From Helianthus annuus (Eukaryota; Streptophyta; Magnoliopsida; Asterales; Asteraceae), in contig NC_035449.2 of the NCBI RefSeq assembly GCF_002127325.2, positions 140,059,807 to 140,123,806 of the forward strand: a stretch of 64,000 nt of DNA, written 5' to 3'. Positions 33,262 through 45,197 of this stretch are shown here, piece after piece (the stretch's first letter is position 1; each line of letters begins with the position of its first letter). Made by a program: the position numbers and the translations under genes. Under the pieces are notes generated by a model that saw nothing but the letters and a program-made list of their open reading frames with translations, had not been told where the DNA came from and did not search any database.

Positions 33262-34023
33262 CCTTGCTCGTCGGGGGGTTGATGCAGGACTGCAATCTGT
33301 CATGTCGAACTTGTCGAGCACGTCCTTCACATATTTTGTTTGGTGAATGAAGATTCCATCAGGCACTTGCTCCACCTGCAGCCCGAGGAAGAACTTCATC
33401 TCCCCCATTGAGCTCATCTCAAACTTTTTCTTCATAACCTTTTCAAATTCTTTGCACATGTCGTCGTTGGTGGATCCAAAAATGATATCGTCAACATATA
33501 TCTGCACAATCAACAAGTGGCCTGCTTCTTCCTTGGTGAACAAAGTGCTATCTACTATGCCTCTTGTGAACCCGTTGTCCAGCAAGTATGTCGAAAGCGT
33601 CTCGTACCAGGCTCTCGGGGCCTGGTGTAGTCCGTACAGCACTTTGTCCAGTAGATACACCTTGTTTCTGTGTTGTGGGTCTGTGAACCCCGGTGGTTGC
33701 CCCACATACACTTCTTCTCTAATTGTGCCGTACAGGAAGGCATATTTGACGTCAAGTTGATAAACTTTAAAATCTTTCCAAGACGCAAAGGCTAGAAAAA
33801 TTTGAATTGCTTCATGTCTTGCAACCGGTGCGTAAACTTCATCGTAATCTATTCCTTCCTGTTGACTGAAGCCTTGAACCACAAGTCGTGCCTTGTTTCT
33901 CACCACGACACCTCTGTCATCACGCTTACACTTAAAAACCCATTTTGTCTTGATTAACTTCTGATTCTTTGGCAGATCGACAAGTCTCCAGACGCCCAGC
34001 TTTTCGAATTGTTGCAGCTCCTC
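33262..34023 (-). pseudogene. pol: E3 pol, reverse transcriptase segment
   Basis: Continues the frame after the TAG at 34024-34026. It contains [43 protein letters not shown] and the catalytic [12 protein letters not shown], then KKKFEMSSMGEMKFFLGLQVEQ. The Lys codon before VMKKKF is intact here, which shows that the TAG in E1 at this place is a mutation. The 3' end runs out of frame near 33285. Confidence 0.87.
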
Positions 34024-35931
34024 CTACATAGCATTCACCCAGCTATCCTCAGTCAATGCCTCTTTGTAGGTTCTGGGCTCTATCTGCGAAATGAAACATT
34101 TAAGTGAGACTTCTTTCTGCATATTAGCAATAGAAGAGTAAAAACAAGTAAGAGCTTGGTCTATTTGATGTCGGGTCTTGACACCACTTTGTAGGTCACC
34201 AATGATCTGTTCTAAAGGGTGGTAAGACAATGTCCGTGGCATAACCGTGTCAGGCACAACTACTTCCGATTCCAAATTCGAAATGTCGAGATTAACGATT
34301 TGATCCATAGCATCCTCCGAAGTATCATTTGGCTCCTTGTCAAAGGTAGGAGCGGGTTCCTCCTCTGAGTCGTCAGAAACATCAAATGACGGAGCTGGTT
34401 TCTCTGGCGGTTCATGAGTAGTTCCACTTGGTCCTGCTTCATTGTTGTGAGTACCCACGGTGGGTTGAGAAACTTCTAGCGGACTAGACACAGACTCTTG
34501 TGAAGTATATTGCTGATACTGGTACAGAAAAGCTAGTTCCTCATCACTCGGCTCGACAGGTAGTTGAAACGACTCCCAGAGTTTATCGTAATCGAAAAGG
34601 AATCTTTGTCCGGGAAGTTGTGGCGATGGAGTGTGCTTCTGACAATCCACGTGTTGGACTTGAATCACCTTCCCCAGGCATGGTACGAACACCCTCTTCA
34701 GCGGGCTTGCGTAACCTACAAAGAAACCCTCATTAGCTTTTGCTCCAAATTTACCATTTTCATCTATAAACGTGCAAGGCGAACCAAATGGTTCTAAAAA
34801 CTCAAGATTTGGCTTGTAAGGGTGCAGCAGCTCAAAGCAAGTCTTCTTGTATTTCTTGACAGTGAGAACCCTATTCAAAGTGTAACAGGCTGCTGAAACT
34901 GCTTCACTCCAGAAGTAGATTGGAAGCTTGGAATCGGCTAACATCGTACGAGCTGTCTCGATCAGGGTCCGATTCTTTCGTTCAGCTACGCCGTTTTGTT
35001 GTGGTGTGTATGGCTCACTGAATTCATGAAGAATTCCCTTCTCGTTGCAGAACTCGTACATCTTGTTGTTCTTGAATTCCGTTCCATTGTCGCTCCGAAT
35101 CCTCCGGATTGGCAGTTTGTACACCGTTTCCATCTTCTTGAAAAGCATCATCAATGACTCGAATGTTTGATCTTTTCGTTCTAAGCACATAACCCACGAA
35201 AACCTCGTAAAGTCGTCTGTCACCACCAGACAATATAAATCTCCGCTAATGCTCTTGACGTTGACAGGCTCGAAGAGATCCATGTGTAATCTCTCAAGAG
35301 GTAACCTGATAGAGTTGAGCATCTTTGGAGGATGTGACTTCCGAGTCTGCTTTCCCTTTTTACATGCAATACAATCATCATTTAAGTGAAAGTTTTTTAC
35401 ATTAACACCCTCAATTAAATGGTTATGTACTAAAAAGTTCATTTTTCGCACGTCAATGTGACCCATTTTCCGGTGCCACATTATGGACTCCTTTTCAGTA
35501 GCTTTAGACTTGCTGACAAAACACTGTTTTTGATGAGTTGTTGGCGTTGCGACACTCATGTCCAAAATATAAAGATCATTTACCCGCGGAGCACGCAACA
35601 ACACCAACTCATCAGGGATTCTAAACCCTGGTTTCAACACTAAACATTCAGATTTAGTAAAATGTACACTAAACTCTTTATCACAAATCTGTGATATACT
35701 CAGTAAGTTGTTTTCCAGCTCGACTATATAGTTCACTTTGTCAAATGAGATCACTCCATTTGTAAGCGTTCCTTGACCGACTATTCTTCCTCCTTGATTC
35801 CCTGCAAACCCAACATAGCTTCCATTGATTGACTTAACATCATAAAGAAGAGCTAAAGTCCCAGTCATATGTCTTGAAGCTCCACTATCCATAATCCATC
35901 TTGATAGAATTGACTTGGGCAGCCCCTGCAA
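34024..35931 (-). CDS. pol: E3 pol: protease and integrase
   Basis: A 635-codon open segment. Protease [13 protein letters not shown] is at the start (about residues 12-24). The integrase zinc module is HRKMGHIDVRKMNFL to CIACKKGK, and the D-D-E positions are in [18 protein letters not shown] and [15 protein letters not shown]-terminal acidic linker with many Pro/Glu residues follows. It stops at a TAG where E1 reads Met-Gln-Glu-Glu-Leu, a CAG to TAG change. The pol frame is preceded by TGGGTTGCAG (around 35925), a good splice acceptor, and gag lies in another frame. Pol might therefore be translated from a spliced RNA. Confidence 0.9.
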   Translation of the reverse strand: MQGLPKSILSRWIMDSGASRHMTGTLALLYDVKSINGSYVGFAGNQGGRIVGQGTLTNGVISFDKVNYIVELENNLLSISQICDKEFSVHFTKSECLVLKPGFRIPDELVLLRAPRVNDLYILDMSVATPTTHQKQCFVSKSKATEKESIMWHRKMGHIDVRKMNFLVHNHLIEGVNVKNFHLNDDCIACKKGKQTRKSHPPKMLNSIRLPLERLHMDLFEPVNVKSISGDLYCLVVTDDFTRFSWVMCLERKDQTFESLMMLFKKMETVYKLPIRRIRSDNGTEFKNNKMYEFCNEKGILHEFSEPYTPQQNGVAERKNRTLIETARTMLADSKLPIYFWSEAVSAACYTLNRVLTVKKYKKTCFELLHPYKPNLEFLEPFGSPCTFIDENGKFGAKANEGFFVGYASPLKRVFVPCLGKVIQVQHVDCQKHTPSPQLPGQRFLFDYDKLWESFQLPVEPSDEELAFLYQYQQYTSQESVSSPLEVSQPTVGTHNNEAGPSGTTHEPPEKPAPSFDVSDDSEEEPAPTFDKEPNDTSEDAMDQIVNLDISNLESEVVVPDTVMPRTLSYHPLEQIIGDLQSGVKTRHQIDQALTCFYSSIANMQKEVSLKCFISQIEPRTYKEALTEDSWVNAM

Positions 35932-37102
35932 CCCACAAAAACAATTTATTCAAAGAATGAAGCCCATGATTTCTTTATTTCTGACACACTCCCGAACACA
36001 ACATCACACTTTTCATTTGTTTTCGGAAAATCAAATGTGACATTTGAAACCTCTTCTTTCACAATTGTTTTAACTTTGCTAGTTATTGGTGGAAATTCAT
36101 CAAGAAACTTATCAACTTCATTAGCAAAATCAATCACATCATCTTTAAAAAGATTTGAATCAATTTTCAATGCGTTCTCCATCTTCTTGACCTCAACCGA
36201 CGGTTTCGATTTAGCAATCCAAGAGTGATTTTCAAAAATTTTCGTCTTAGGGTAAAACTTTGAAGTCTTTCTAGTCTTAGAGGATTCGCCAATCTCGAAA
36301 GTCGATTTCGGCTTATCCTCTGACTTCAACGATCCCCTCTTTTCAAAATACGGATCGGAGAAACCATTTCCTTTTTACCTTTTGAAACAACTGGTGGTTT
36401 AGGTCGAGATTTTTGAACCATTTGTTTTTGAACATTTTGTTTTTGAACATTTGGTTTTTCAACCTTTGGTTTCTCAACCATTTGTTTTTGAACTGGTTTT
36501 TCAACAACATGTTTCTTAAACACTTTTTGACACTGTTTTGCCATGTGTCCAATCTCATTGCAGCGATAGCACACCCTTTTATCATACTCAACAAAAGTAG
36601 TATTGACCGTTTCTTCTTTAAGCTTCTGTGCTGCATTGAAATCATCCACAGCTTTTTGACTAAAAATATATTCCTTTTCAACATCAGTACTAGGACCAGC
36701 AACAAAAACATCATTTATCTTTTCTTTTGGCTTAACCACTTGTTTAGCGGTTTTCTTTTCAAACCCAATTCCTTTGTTTTTAAGGTGATTTTTCTTGTTT
36801 TGACCTTTACCAACCCCATCTTTCTTTTCCGAACTTGTGGGACGTGAAGTAACAAACGACTTTTTCAGTTTCGAAAAGAATTCATTGTTATTAATTTCGT
36901 TAATGCTCAATTCAACCAGTTTAAACACTTTCTCGACATTTTCGATCTTGACATTCTGAAGCGGGTACTCGAAGTCGGAATAAAGTTTGTCAGTTCCAAC
37001 CATAGTGTATACCACCATGATCGGATCATCATTCGTACTCATTTCCGATTTCGGTACATATCGATCTAAGAAATTTCCTTCGTCTTCAAAATCACTGACA
37101 GC

Positions 37103-40100
37103 TGTCACACCCCGACCACGTAAAACAACAAAACGTGGCGGAAACATCGGGGAGTGTTGTAACAGAATCATTGTTTCACAACCATGGATTAAACAAATTT
37201 CGTTTTATTAAATTAAATGAGTTACAATGTCTTAACAATAAAGAAACATAACAAAAATTAATTAGTCTTGCATCTTTTAATGTCACTAAGGCCTCATCCA
37301 ATCCTATGTGAGCATGCATCAATATCATCATCAATAGTCATCAACTATAGCACCTGAAACACATGTGAAAATACATCAGCATAAAAATGCCGGCGAGTAC
37401 ATAGGTTTTATGAAAAATAGGATTCATGACCTAGGTTTTAGAAAATGTTTAACAAAAACTTGTCATGAATCCAGTTTAAATGTTTGCTTTTATAAAATGT
37501 TTGAAAATCGATGATAGATATGTATAGTTAAAAAGAATGATGTAAGGTTAAATGAATAACCAAGTAAAAATGAGTTTGTATAAAACAAACTGTCTTGTAA
37601 AACAATATCTTGTGAAAAATATGTTATTTGTATAAAAATGTATAAATCCAAATGAATGATTCAAATAACGCTACGCCATGTAATATAATACAAGCACTTA
37701 TATATAGGAAGTACCAGCGGCGTATCCACCATGCTTGTATCACATTACACATGTCTCGTTACTCAAATCACTTACCCACATAAACCACCAATGTAAATTG
37801 CCCATGTCTAAACCATTGTCAAATGTTAATCAAGTAATGTGTAAACATAATGTCATGTATGGCAAGTGAAATATGTAACAACCAAACCATAAGTAAGAAT
37901 GCACAAACAATGTACTAAGTATGCGACGGATGGTCATACATAGCATGATACCAAGTATAAGATGTCTTTGTAAAACGATGTACTAAGTATGCACACAATG
38001 GGCATACATAGCATGTGATGTAAAATGTACTAAGTATGATGAACATACATAGCATGAAATGTCATTTAAAACGATGTACTAAGTATGCACACAATGGGCA
38101 TACATAGCATGTGATGTAAAATGTACTAAGTATGATGAACATACATAGCATGAAATGTCATGTAAAACGATGTACTAAGTATGCACACAATGGACATACA
38201 TAGCAAAAACATAATAAAATCATGTACTACTAGCGTACTAATGAACATAGCAAGTATATGATATAAAAGCATGAAATCATGAAAGTAACAAGTAGGCACA
38301 TGTGTTTCACCCCAAAATGTTTGAAAAACAGTAAAAGAGGGGTCTATGTACTCACTTGAGAATGCTTAGAAGTCCTAGGATAACCACCAAGCAAAGCTAG
38401 AAGATCACGGAATCAAACGGCACCTATATAGGTATCTACATTAATAAACGGACCTATCGGAGGATTGGGTAGTACAAGGGTTTGTAAACCAAATAAGTAT
38501 GGGAACTTATGTAATATGGTTTGACAAAGCCAACATACTAAAACGAAACCTATCCTAAGTGCTTTTGACCCATTACGACCCGTTTAGGTAGCTTACGCTA
38601 CTTTAACGCGTCGTTCGCGTAAAATGCGTTTGGAAAGCCTAACTAGTCCTATGACAAGTATTATATGCCTTAACACATCTAATATTGTTGCTAAATCAGT
38701 TTAGATGTCAAAAATTAAGTTACATATGCTTAAAATGAATTTCTGCGTAAAAAGGGCATTTTGGTAATTTACCTAAGGCATAAGAACTACTTATCATACA
38801 ACTACTTAAATGACGTGACCATAAGGTATAACCTCGGAAGGTTATTCCCTATACAACTATGGTCACCTAAAGTGTTTGGTCGGATCCTAACGATCGACCA
38901 AATGGGTCGGGTTCGAAAGTATAAGCGATTGATTAGATCGCTTCCCTTTACGACCCTAAACAAGCACAATTCTAAAAGCGACGAGCTAAACATGCTAGAA
39001 CATGTTTAGTAAAGTTAGAAAACAGGTTTGGTATCAAAACAAACGGTTTTGATACCCTAGAGTAGTTTGGTTACAAAATACACGAGGAAACGCATTTTGG
39101 CCGAAACTACGACTCGTCACTGAGCCTAGATAACGTGGTAATCAGTGGGTATAGTCACTAGGGACTATAACCATCGTGATTACGCTCACGTTATGAAGTT
39201 CAAACGAACTTCGCGTTGACCACAAACTAGTCAATGCAGAAAGTCAAACACAGTTTGACTTTAACGCTAAAACGAATGAAAAACGCGAAAGAATACTTAC
39301 AGAAGGTCCCCGCAAGTTTGAATTCCCAAGTATTCTCAGGTATGAGGTGTTAAACACCTCAACTTAGAGAAATCTCAGGAAATTCAAGTGGGTTTTGCAA
39401 ATGGGGATGAGGGGTATTTATAGGATTCGGTGAACCGTTAAGATCGTTCCTCGCAAGGCGTGATCAAATCTCAGCCATACACCTTTAGCCCATTGATTTA
39501 TAAAACCATGGGAGTCCCAAAACAGCCCATAGATTGTTTAAAAACCATTTGCAAGTGGTTTTGAAGTGATTAACAGCTGTTTGCAACAAAAATGCAGGTC
39601 TGGGGAGGCCACGTGGCCCGCATTAGGATACACACAAACTCAGGCGGGCCGCCTGGGCTTGTCTGATCAGCACAAACTTTCAGAAATGACAGTTTTAGCC
39701 CCTGCATGCTTTTAAGTCCATTTTCGACACGTTTAAGGCCCGTTAAGCCAACATTAAGGCCCTAAAATGATGCCTAAGTATGAGGGACATGAAACATGCT
39801 CAAAAATATGCCGGATGTCGGTTCGTTTGGTCGTACGATCGCGATGTTCGCTTAATTACGACGGAATGCGCATAAGCGCGAAAGACGATCCAAATTGCGC
39901 GACAAATGGATTTTTCTTATGCCAAACACAAAGGCAAAATATAAGGATGCTTACATAAATTTTTGGAAGTCCGGAAGTATTCAGAACGTAAAATATGCGC
40001 GAAAATGCAAACTTATGCACTTTTTGACGCTTTTAGTCCCTGAATGAGCATAAAGTTTATTTTAGTACACCGAACACCTCAAAGCCTATTTCTAAGCTAT

Positions 40101-40499
40101 GTGAAGGATATTTAGAGTGTGTTTAACTTATGATCATGTTCCGGAATGTTCATTACAGTTCAAATTGACATACTTTCGCAGTTTGTCGAATTTAGTCCCT
40201 GTAAGCGAATAAACTTGATTTCGGCATACCAAACCATCCAAAACTTATTTCTAAGTTATGTAAGGGTTATTTAAGGTATGTTAAGCCTATGTCACTATTC
40301 CGGAGTGTTTGTTGCATTAAACTGGTTACATTTACGAATCAGATCGCGTATAACCTTCCAGAAAGTGATTTAAAGCCCGAAATCGAACAAGAATTGATAT
40401 GTGCAAAAGATACACATGTTTATACAAATCCTAACTATGAAATACAATATTTCATTGGCTTGGTATTTGTGTGATGGTGGTGGTGACACAGGTGTCACA
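37103..40499 (-). repeat. Solo LTR B, probably chromovirus (Tekay/Del-like)
   Basis: 3,397 bp beginning TGTCACACCCCGACC and ending GGTGTCACA on the + strand, flanked by ACAGC (37098-37102) and ACAAC (40500-40504), a 5-bp duplication with one difference. On the - strand it ends GGTCGGGGTGTGACA and carries TATAAATA (about 39407-39415). Layout and ends match solo LTR A, but the sequences are only distantly alike. It contains no gene: small frames such as 38761-39009 have no recognisable features. Removing it restores the E3 gag frame. Confidence 0.62.
37915..38215 (+). repeat. 96-bp tandem repeat in solo LTR B
   Basis: Units starting AAAACGATGTACTAAG occur at 37972, 38068 and 38164, a period of 96 bp, with the last unit incomplete. 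Each holds two ACTAAGTATG...CATACATAGCATG half-units. A degenerate unit precedes them from about 37915. Confidence 0.85.
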
Positions 40500-43309
40500 A
40501 CAACCTTCTCAGAATGAGCCTTTTCAGATTTCTCACTTTCCTCATCCAGCACCTGATCGACAACATTTTTGATAACCTGAGATTCGTTATCAGTGTCAGA
40601 TGCAATGAAAGTGATATCAATGCTGTCAGGTAAAACACTCTCAATCGTTTTCAGCTTAAGATTTAAAGCAGCTTCCACCCCATCTGGATATTTCTGAGTG
40701 TAGTGATTCCACATTGGGGGTGGAACGCTCTTGAAAACAGGTGTAGCATGTGGCTGTTGAGGGACGATTTGTTCCAAAACATAAGACGAAGCCACATAGC
40801 TCATTAATTTTTTATCAATCCTGTCATTCTCTTTCTTGGCCAATTCAAGTTCTTTTCTTAGTGACGCAATTGTGTCAAGATGATAATTGACTTCTTTTTG
40901 TTTATCAAACAGTGTAGCTTTAGCCAATTTAGTAGCTTTATCATTTTCGACACTTTCTTTTTGAATCATCTTAATTGATCTGGCTAAGGTATCATAAGCT
41001 TCTTTTAATTGTTCAAGGTCAAACTTAATCATATCTGAATGATGTTTCAATTCCCGATACTTAGTGTCCTTTTCAAGACACTCCACGCACGGTTGTAAAC
41101 AACGTTGGCATGGCGTTTCGGAGATTGGAACAACTTTTTCAACAACCTTTTCATCACAATCAGTTTTACCGACATGCTTTGACTCAGACACAGACTGTTT
41201 GACAGATTTGACTTCCTGAACTCCAGATTCCTCTCTGTTAACCGACACCTTATCGACAGACTGTGACTCCTTGGGTTCTGAATCTACCTCTTTAAGCTTT
41301 CCCCTTAGAGCTTTGTCCGCAATGTCTTTCAGAACTTCTCCGATCATCTCTTTAGACACGTCAATCACTTCTTCGACGGCTTCTTTCTTCTCCTCAAATC
41401 TAGGACAAGATCCGGTTCTTGGTTCCTCGAAATAACTTGCAAAAGAATCAAACACATTAGGAGGCATAATTGATTTATAGTATAAACTAACTCCTCCTGT
41501 TGTGATTGATAATAGTATACTTCAGCTGCTATTTCCTCAACATCTATAACATTTTCCATAGGAATCTCTTCAACAACTTCAGAAACAACTTCATCAACAA
41601 TCTCCGGTTTAGACACTACCTCAGAAATCTCAACAACCTCTGCTATCATGGCCTGATCATCTCTACCAGGGATATATTTATCCCAACTAAAACCTGCAGC
41701 TACCTGTTCATCATCTTGGTTCACAATCAATGCCTTTTCAGGTTTGTTTTCTATCTGTGGCCTTTGAACAGTTTGCTGTTGGTTCAGTCGATAGTAGATT
41801 GCCTGTCGATAGTAATCATTGGTGAACGGGTTTTGGTGATTGTTGACTTCACGGTTTGGACACTCTCGTTTAAAGTGACCGCGTTCTTTACACTTGAAAC
41901 ACGTTACTTTCGACTTATCAAATCCCAACTTCTGATCTGGACCTGATAAACTGTTTCTTCCCGTGATTTCCATGAACCTTTGAGCACGACGAACTAGGCT
42001 TGCCATACCCCATTTAATGTCAATCAGTTCAAGCTCCTCGGGGTCTATTTGGTCATAGTCCTCCTTTGTCATGTCCAGATTTCCAATTCTCCCCGCAACT
42101 AGACCTTCATATGCCTCGAGAACGGAAGCGAGTAGTGCAATATGTTGCTTCGCAGCAGTTTCTGTTATCTCGTTTCCATTTTTGATGTTCACTGCGATAT
42201 TACACTGTACTCCATAAACATATGCCTGATGAATTGATCCGGTATAGCTTTGAGGCGAAGACTGTTCCTGAACTTTGACATTCGGTTCAAAATTCGCGAA
42301 AGGTGTAGAACTGCTTAATTGATGAGAACTTGATGTAGCATTTGAAGTGTTATCAGCACTGAATCCTGTTTGTATCTTTGGGCTTTGAAGATTCGCAATT
42401 GAAGGGTTGCCTTTGTAGTATAAAGATACGTCTTGTTGCATGCTAGCAGAATTCATTTTCTTTATCTTCAACAACTCAAGCTCGTGGGCTTCGATCTTTT
42501 CAATAAATGAACTCAGATTGAGATTCACAAAATCAGAACTGTTTTTCAGCATCATAAGATACGTTCCCCACTCATCATATGGAAGCCCATCACAAAGTTT
42601 ATCAATCCATTCTTCATTTGTTTTTTCAATTTCTAATCTTTTCATTTCAACTACAAGGTAGCAATATCTTTCGATTAAGTTTTGTTGACTCTCCTTTGAT
42701 CCCAGTAAAAATATCGAATTCTTTGTTGATAAGCGCCTTTTTGCTCTTGATCATAGAAACACTTCCTTTAAACTTCAGTTGTAGCGCTTGCCAGATTGAC
42801 TGAGAACTTTCGTCATGTTGTAGTAACACAAGAATGTCTTCTTTAATTGCTTGCTGCAAGATGCTCACCATTTTCTTTTCAGCTTTAAACTCTGTCTGTT
42901 CAGTATCTGTAAGACTTCCAATGCCTTTAACCAACCCGAGCCCGTCAACTGGAGGTACGTATTTCTTTTCAATCTTCATCCAACACTCGAAATGGTTGGC
43001 CTGAACCCAATTTTTTAACCTTCCGGACCATCCAACATATTCATCTAAGCTCATCAGTTTGGGTGACTTTTGCATTGTTCCCAATTCGTTTTCCATGTTG
43101 ACATTCTGTACGATACTAGCTGGACTTTGGATAGCCGCACCACTTCCCGCAAACATGTTGAAAAAATCTTGGTGTTCCATTTTTAATGACAAGTTTTGAA
43201 AATGTTTAACTTTTTCACAAAACAGGTTGTTTTTATCAAAAACTTTTAACACAAATTGAACTTCCAACACTTGATCACGTACAAAACGGACTGAACGCTC
43301 AAAATATGA

Positions 43310-43720
43310 ATTTCACACACTAACAGGTCAAATAAGCGAACCTATACACTAAGTGTACGTATAAGCGGAACTGTCTAAGGTCAAATAAGCGGACCTAAGT
43401 GTTGTCTGTATAAGCGAACCACAAGAGCGAACCAGACTATGTCACAACAAGTGAACCACACAAGCGAACCTCTATAAGGTCACAATGAGCGAACCACACA
43501 AGCGAACCTCTACAAGGTCACAATGAGCGAACCACAAAAGCGGACCTCAAATAAATGTAACTACTAGCGGACCTCTTGATCGGAACTCCAACAAATGTGT
43601 AACTAGGAGCGGATCTCTAGAGCGGATCTACAACAAACATGACCTAATAAGCGGACCTAAAAAGCGAACCTCCAATAATGACAGAAAAGCGGAACCTATT
43701 CACGAGCATTTTTGGGTCAC
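43310..43720 (-). repeat. AGCGGACC/AGCGAACC word array in E3 leader
   Basis: About twenty copies of AAGCGAACC, AGCGGACCT or GAGCGGATC on the + strand in 400 bases, all one orientation. The sense word is GGTCCGCTT or GGTTCGCTT. A 37-bp piece (CACAAGCGAACCTCTAYAAGGTCACAATGAGCG) is repeated nearly exactly around 43457-43540. Confidence 0.85.
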
Positions 43721-43877
43721 TTTTAATCCGATTTTAAGCCTGAACTTCTCAAGGGTTTGTTATTTAACAGTTTTACACTATGTGACAAGTTTTCAGTCCA
43801 TTCTGTCCGTCGAAAATGTCAAAAACTCAAATTGTGTAGGTAAAAAGCTTTGATTCGTGGAAACTAGCTCACAACTG

Positions 43878-43889
43878 GCTCTGATACCA
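43878..43889 (-). other. E3 primer binding site
   Basis: The - strand reads TGGTATCAGAGC two bases after the LTR end, matching initiator tRNA-Met. Confidence 0.9.
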
Positions 43890-43891
43890 AT

Positions 43892-44343
43892 TGTAGGACC
43901 GAGTTTGACAGTCAATTGAGTCAATTCGAGCTAGTACCTACCGAACATGTAGCGGAAATACATATTTGGCATGAATCAAAGCAAAACTGTAGAAGAAATG
44001 AGTAGAAACAGATAGAATTCACTTTTAACTTGTTTTCACATTAAATCTTCAGAAAACACACGGTCAGCAGTTCGGCTCCCCGATGACATCAAAGTTCTAA
44101 ATGTGAAAACTAACTTGGGGGATTTACAAGAGTGACAGGTTCGCTTATATGGTCATGTCCATATGAGCGGACCTCTAACATGTAGATCCGCTTTTATGGC
44201 ATGTGTCCATATAAGCGGACCTCTTCCATTAACATCACAACATTACATATTTCACCCCTGTACAATACATAAACACACCATCTAGACCCTATACATTAAT
44301 CTAACAAGACTAAGACGCAGGCTTTAGACATAATGCACCAACA
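43892..44343 (-). repeat. E3 5' LTR
   Basis: 452 bp, + strand TGTAGGACCGAG to TGCACCAACA. It carries three or four AAGCGGACCT words near 44150-44225, including the inverted pair TAGATCCGCTTTTATG / CATATAAGCGGACC, a near-copy of which stands upstream of the TATA box in X. Confidence 0.87.
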
Positions 44344-44395
44344 AAAGGTCCAGAATAATGAAGGGTTTTGGCATTATCTGTTCCAAAGGGGAGAT

Positions 44396-45183
44396 TGTTG
44401 GGATTGAACCCTACCAGAGGAACAGATAATGAAAGCCAAAACCGGATCACAACAGTGGACTCAAAATAAGCAGCTGTTTGCACTAGGCTTTCCCCTTGAC
44501 AGTGGTAATCTAACATCTGATAGATCTTAAGTACTGGTCACTATAACAACTGTTGAACCAAACACTGATGAAACTCTAATAACTGCTGAAGACAAACACT
44601 GTTGCTCTATCTACTGTCGTTTCCTAAGTACTGCTGAAGACACAAGCACTGCTCATTCAAGGACTGATCACCTTTGAAGAAAGCACTGATGCTCAACATC
44701 AGTGCTCAGGCTACAACAGCGGAACGTGAAGCACTAGTTTTCTCTTGTTATGTATTGTACTTATAATCAGTTGTTAAACATCAGTAGTTTATATAGAATA
44801 GTGTTTGGTTTGCCTATAAATGGTGACGTCAGCTGAGATGCCTCAGTGGTTGGTTTGCCTATAAATGGAGCAGTACCCTGTACTGTTACATTTGATTGAC
44901 TGAGTGGATTCTTCTTCTCCAGTCCAATTCTTTCATCTTGTGCAACCAACCTTGGAGTATCAGGCTGAGGAGGAGCTTAGTTCTGTAAGCATGCTTGTAA
45001 TCATTTGATTTGTAATTGAATCATTCAACTTAATGAGAAGCATCTGTTTATCAAACTATTTTCCACTTAGATTGTGCTTACAAAGTTTGTCTTCATTTCC
45101 GCTGCACTTAATCTTATTTTATATTCATTGATTTGTCAAACTTACACAAACAAGCACAATCATGACAGCCTCCGATCCTAACA
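44396..45183 (+). repeat. E4 left LTR
   Basis: 788 bp, TGTTGGGATTGAACCC to CCTCCGATCCTAACA. Bases 44520-44740 hold ten or more ACTGCTGA/CACTGATG words. Two CCTATAAATGG TATA-like sites (about 44812 and 44867) lie in a local duplication (GGTTTGCCTATAAATGG) that is absent from the right LTR. Confidence 0.87.
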
Positions 45184-45185
45184 AT

Positions 45186-45197
45186 TGGTATCAGAGC
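45186..45197 (+). other. E4 primer binding site
   Basis: TGGTATCAGAGC two bases after the left LTR, the initiator tRNA-Met type site shared by all elements here. Confidence 0.92.

Larger units (their letters stand above)
35946..43180 (-). pseudogene. gag: E3 gag, frameshifted and split by solo LTR B
   Basis: The start MEHQDFFNMF at 43180 aligns with E2. The capsid region (SPKLMSLDEYVGWSGRLKNW) reads to about 42690, where one or two bases are missing. The next frame (NEEWIDKLCDGLPYDEWGTYLM) carries knuckle 1, CFKCKERGHFKREC, to about 41467, with a second frameshift there. A coiled coil (41100-40750) and SIDITFIASDTDNES follow up to 40500, where solo LTR B enters. The frame resumes at 37102 (SDFEDEGNFLDRY) with knuckle 2, CYRCNEIGHMAKQC, and a Val-Gln-Lys repeat (VEKPNVQKQNVQKQ). 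A third frameshift lies near 36335 and the end is at 35946. Segment boundaries are from frame changes and homologue comparison. Confidence 0.85.
31197..44343 (-). mobile_element. E3: Ty1/copia (SIRE-type) element with gag and pol, decayed
   Basis: On the - strand: 5' LTR (44343-43892), primer site, word-array leader, gag broken by solo LTR B, protease-integrase-RT-RNase H, and a 3' non-coding region with the shared block. No 3' LTR is present in the window. It either lies left of H and X or has been lost. The right flank after the LTR (AAAGG) belongs to the end of an E4-type element. Bases 31197-31290 hold two CACCAAGTCCAAGTYAATGRCCTTGG copies at the unresolved left joint. Confidence 0.85.

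Noticed and set aside
38761..40474. Possible small host genes in the long region between E3 gag halves
   Set aside because: The whole stretch lies inside solo LTR B with clear ends and a target duplication, and the frames are short without motifs.
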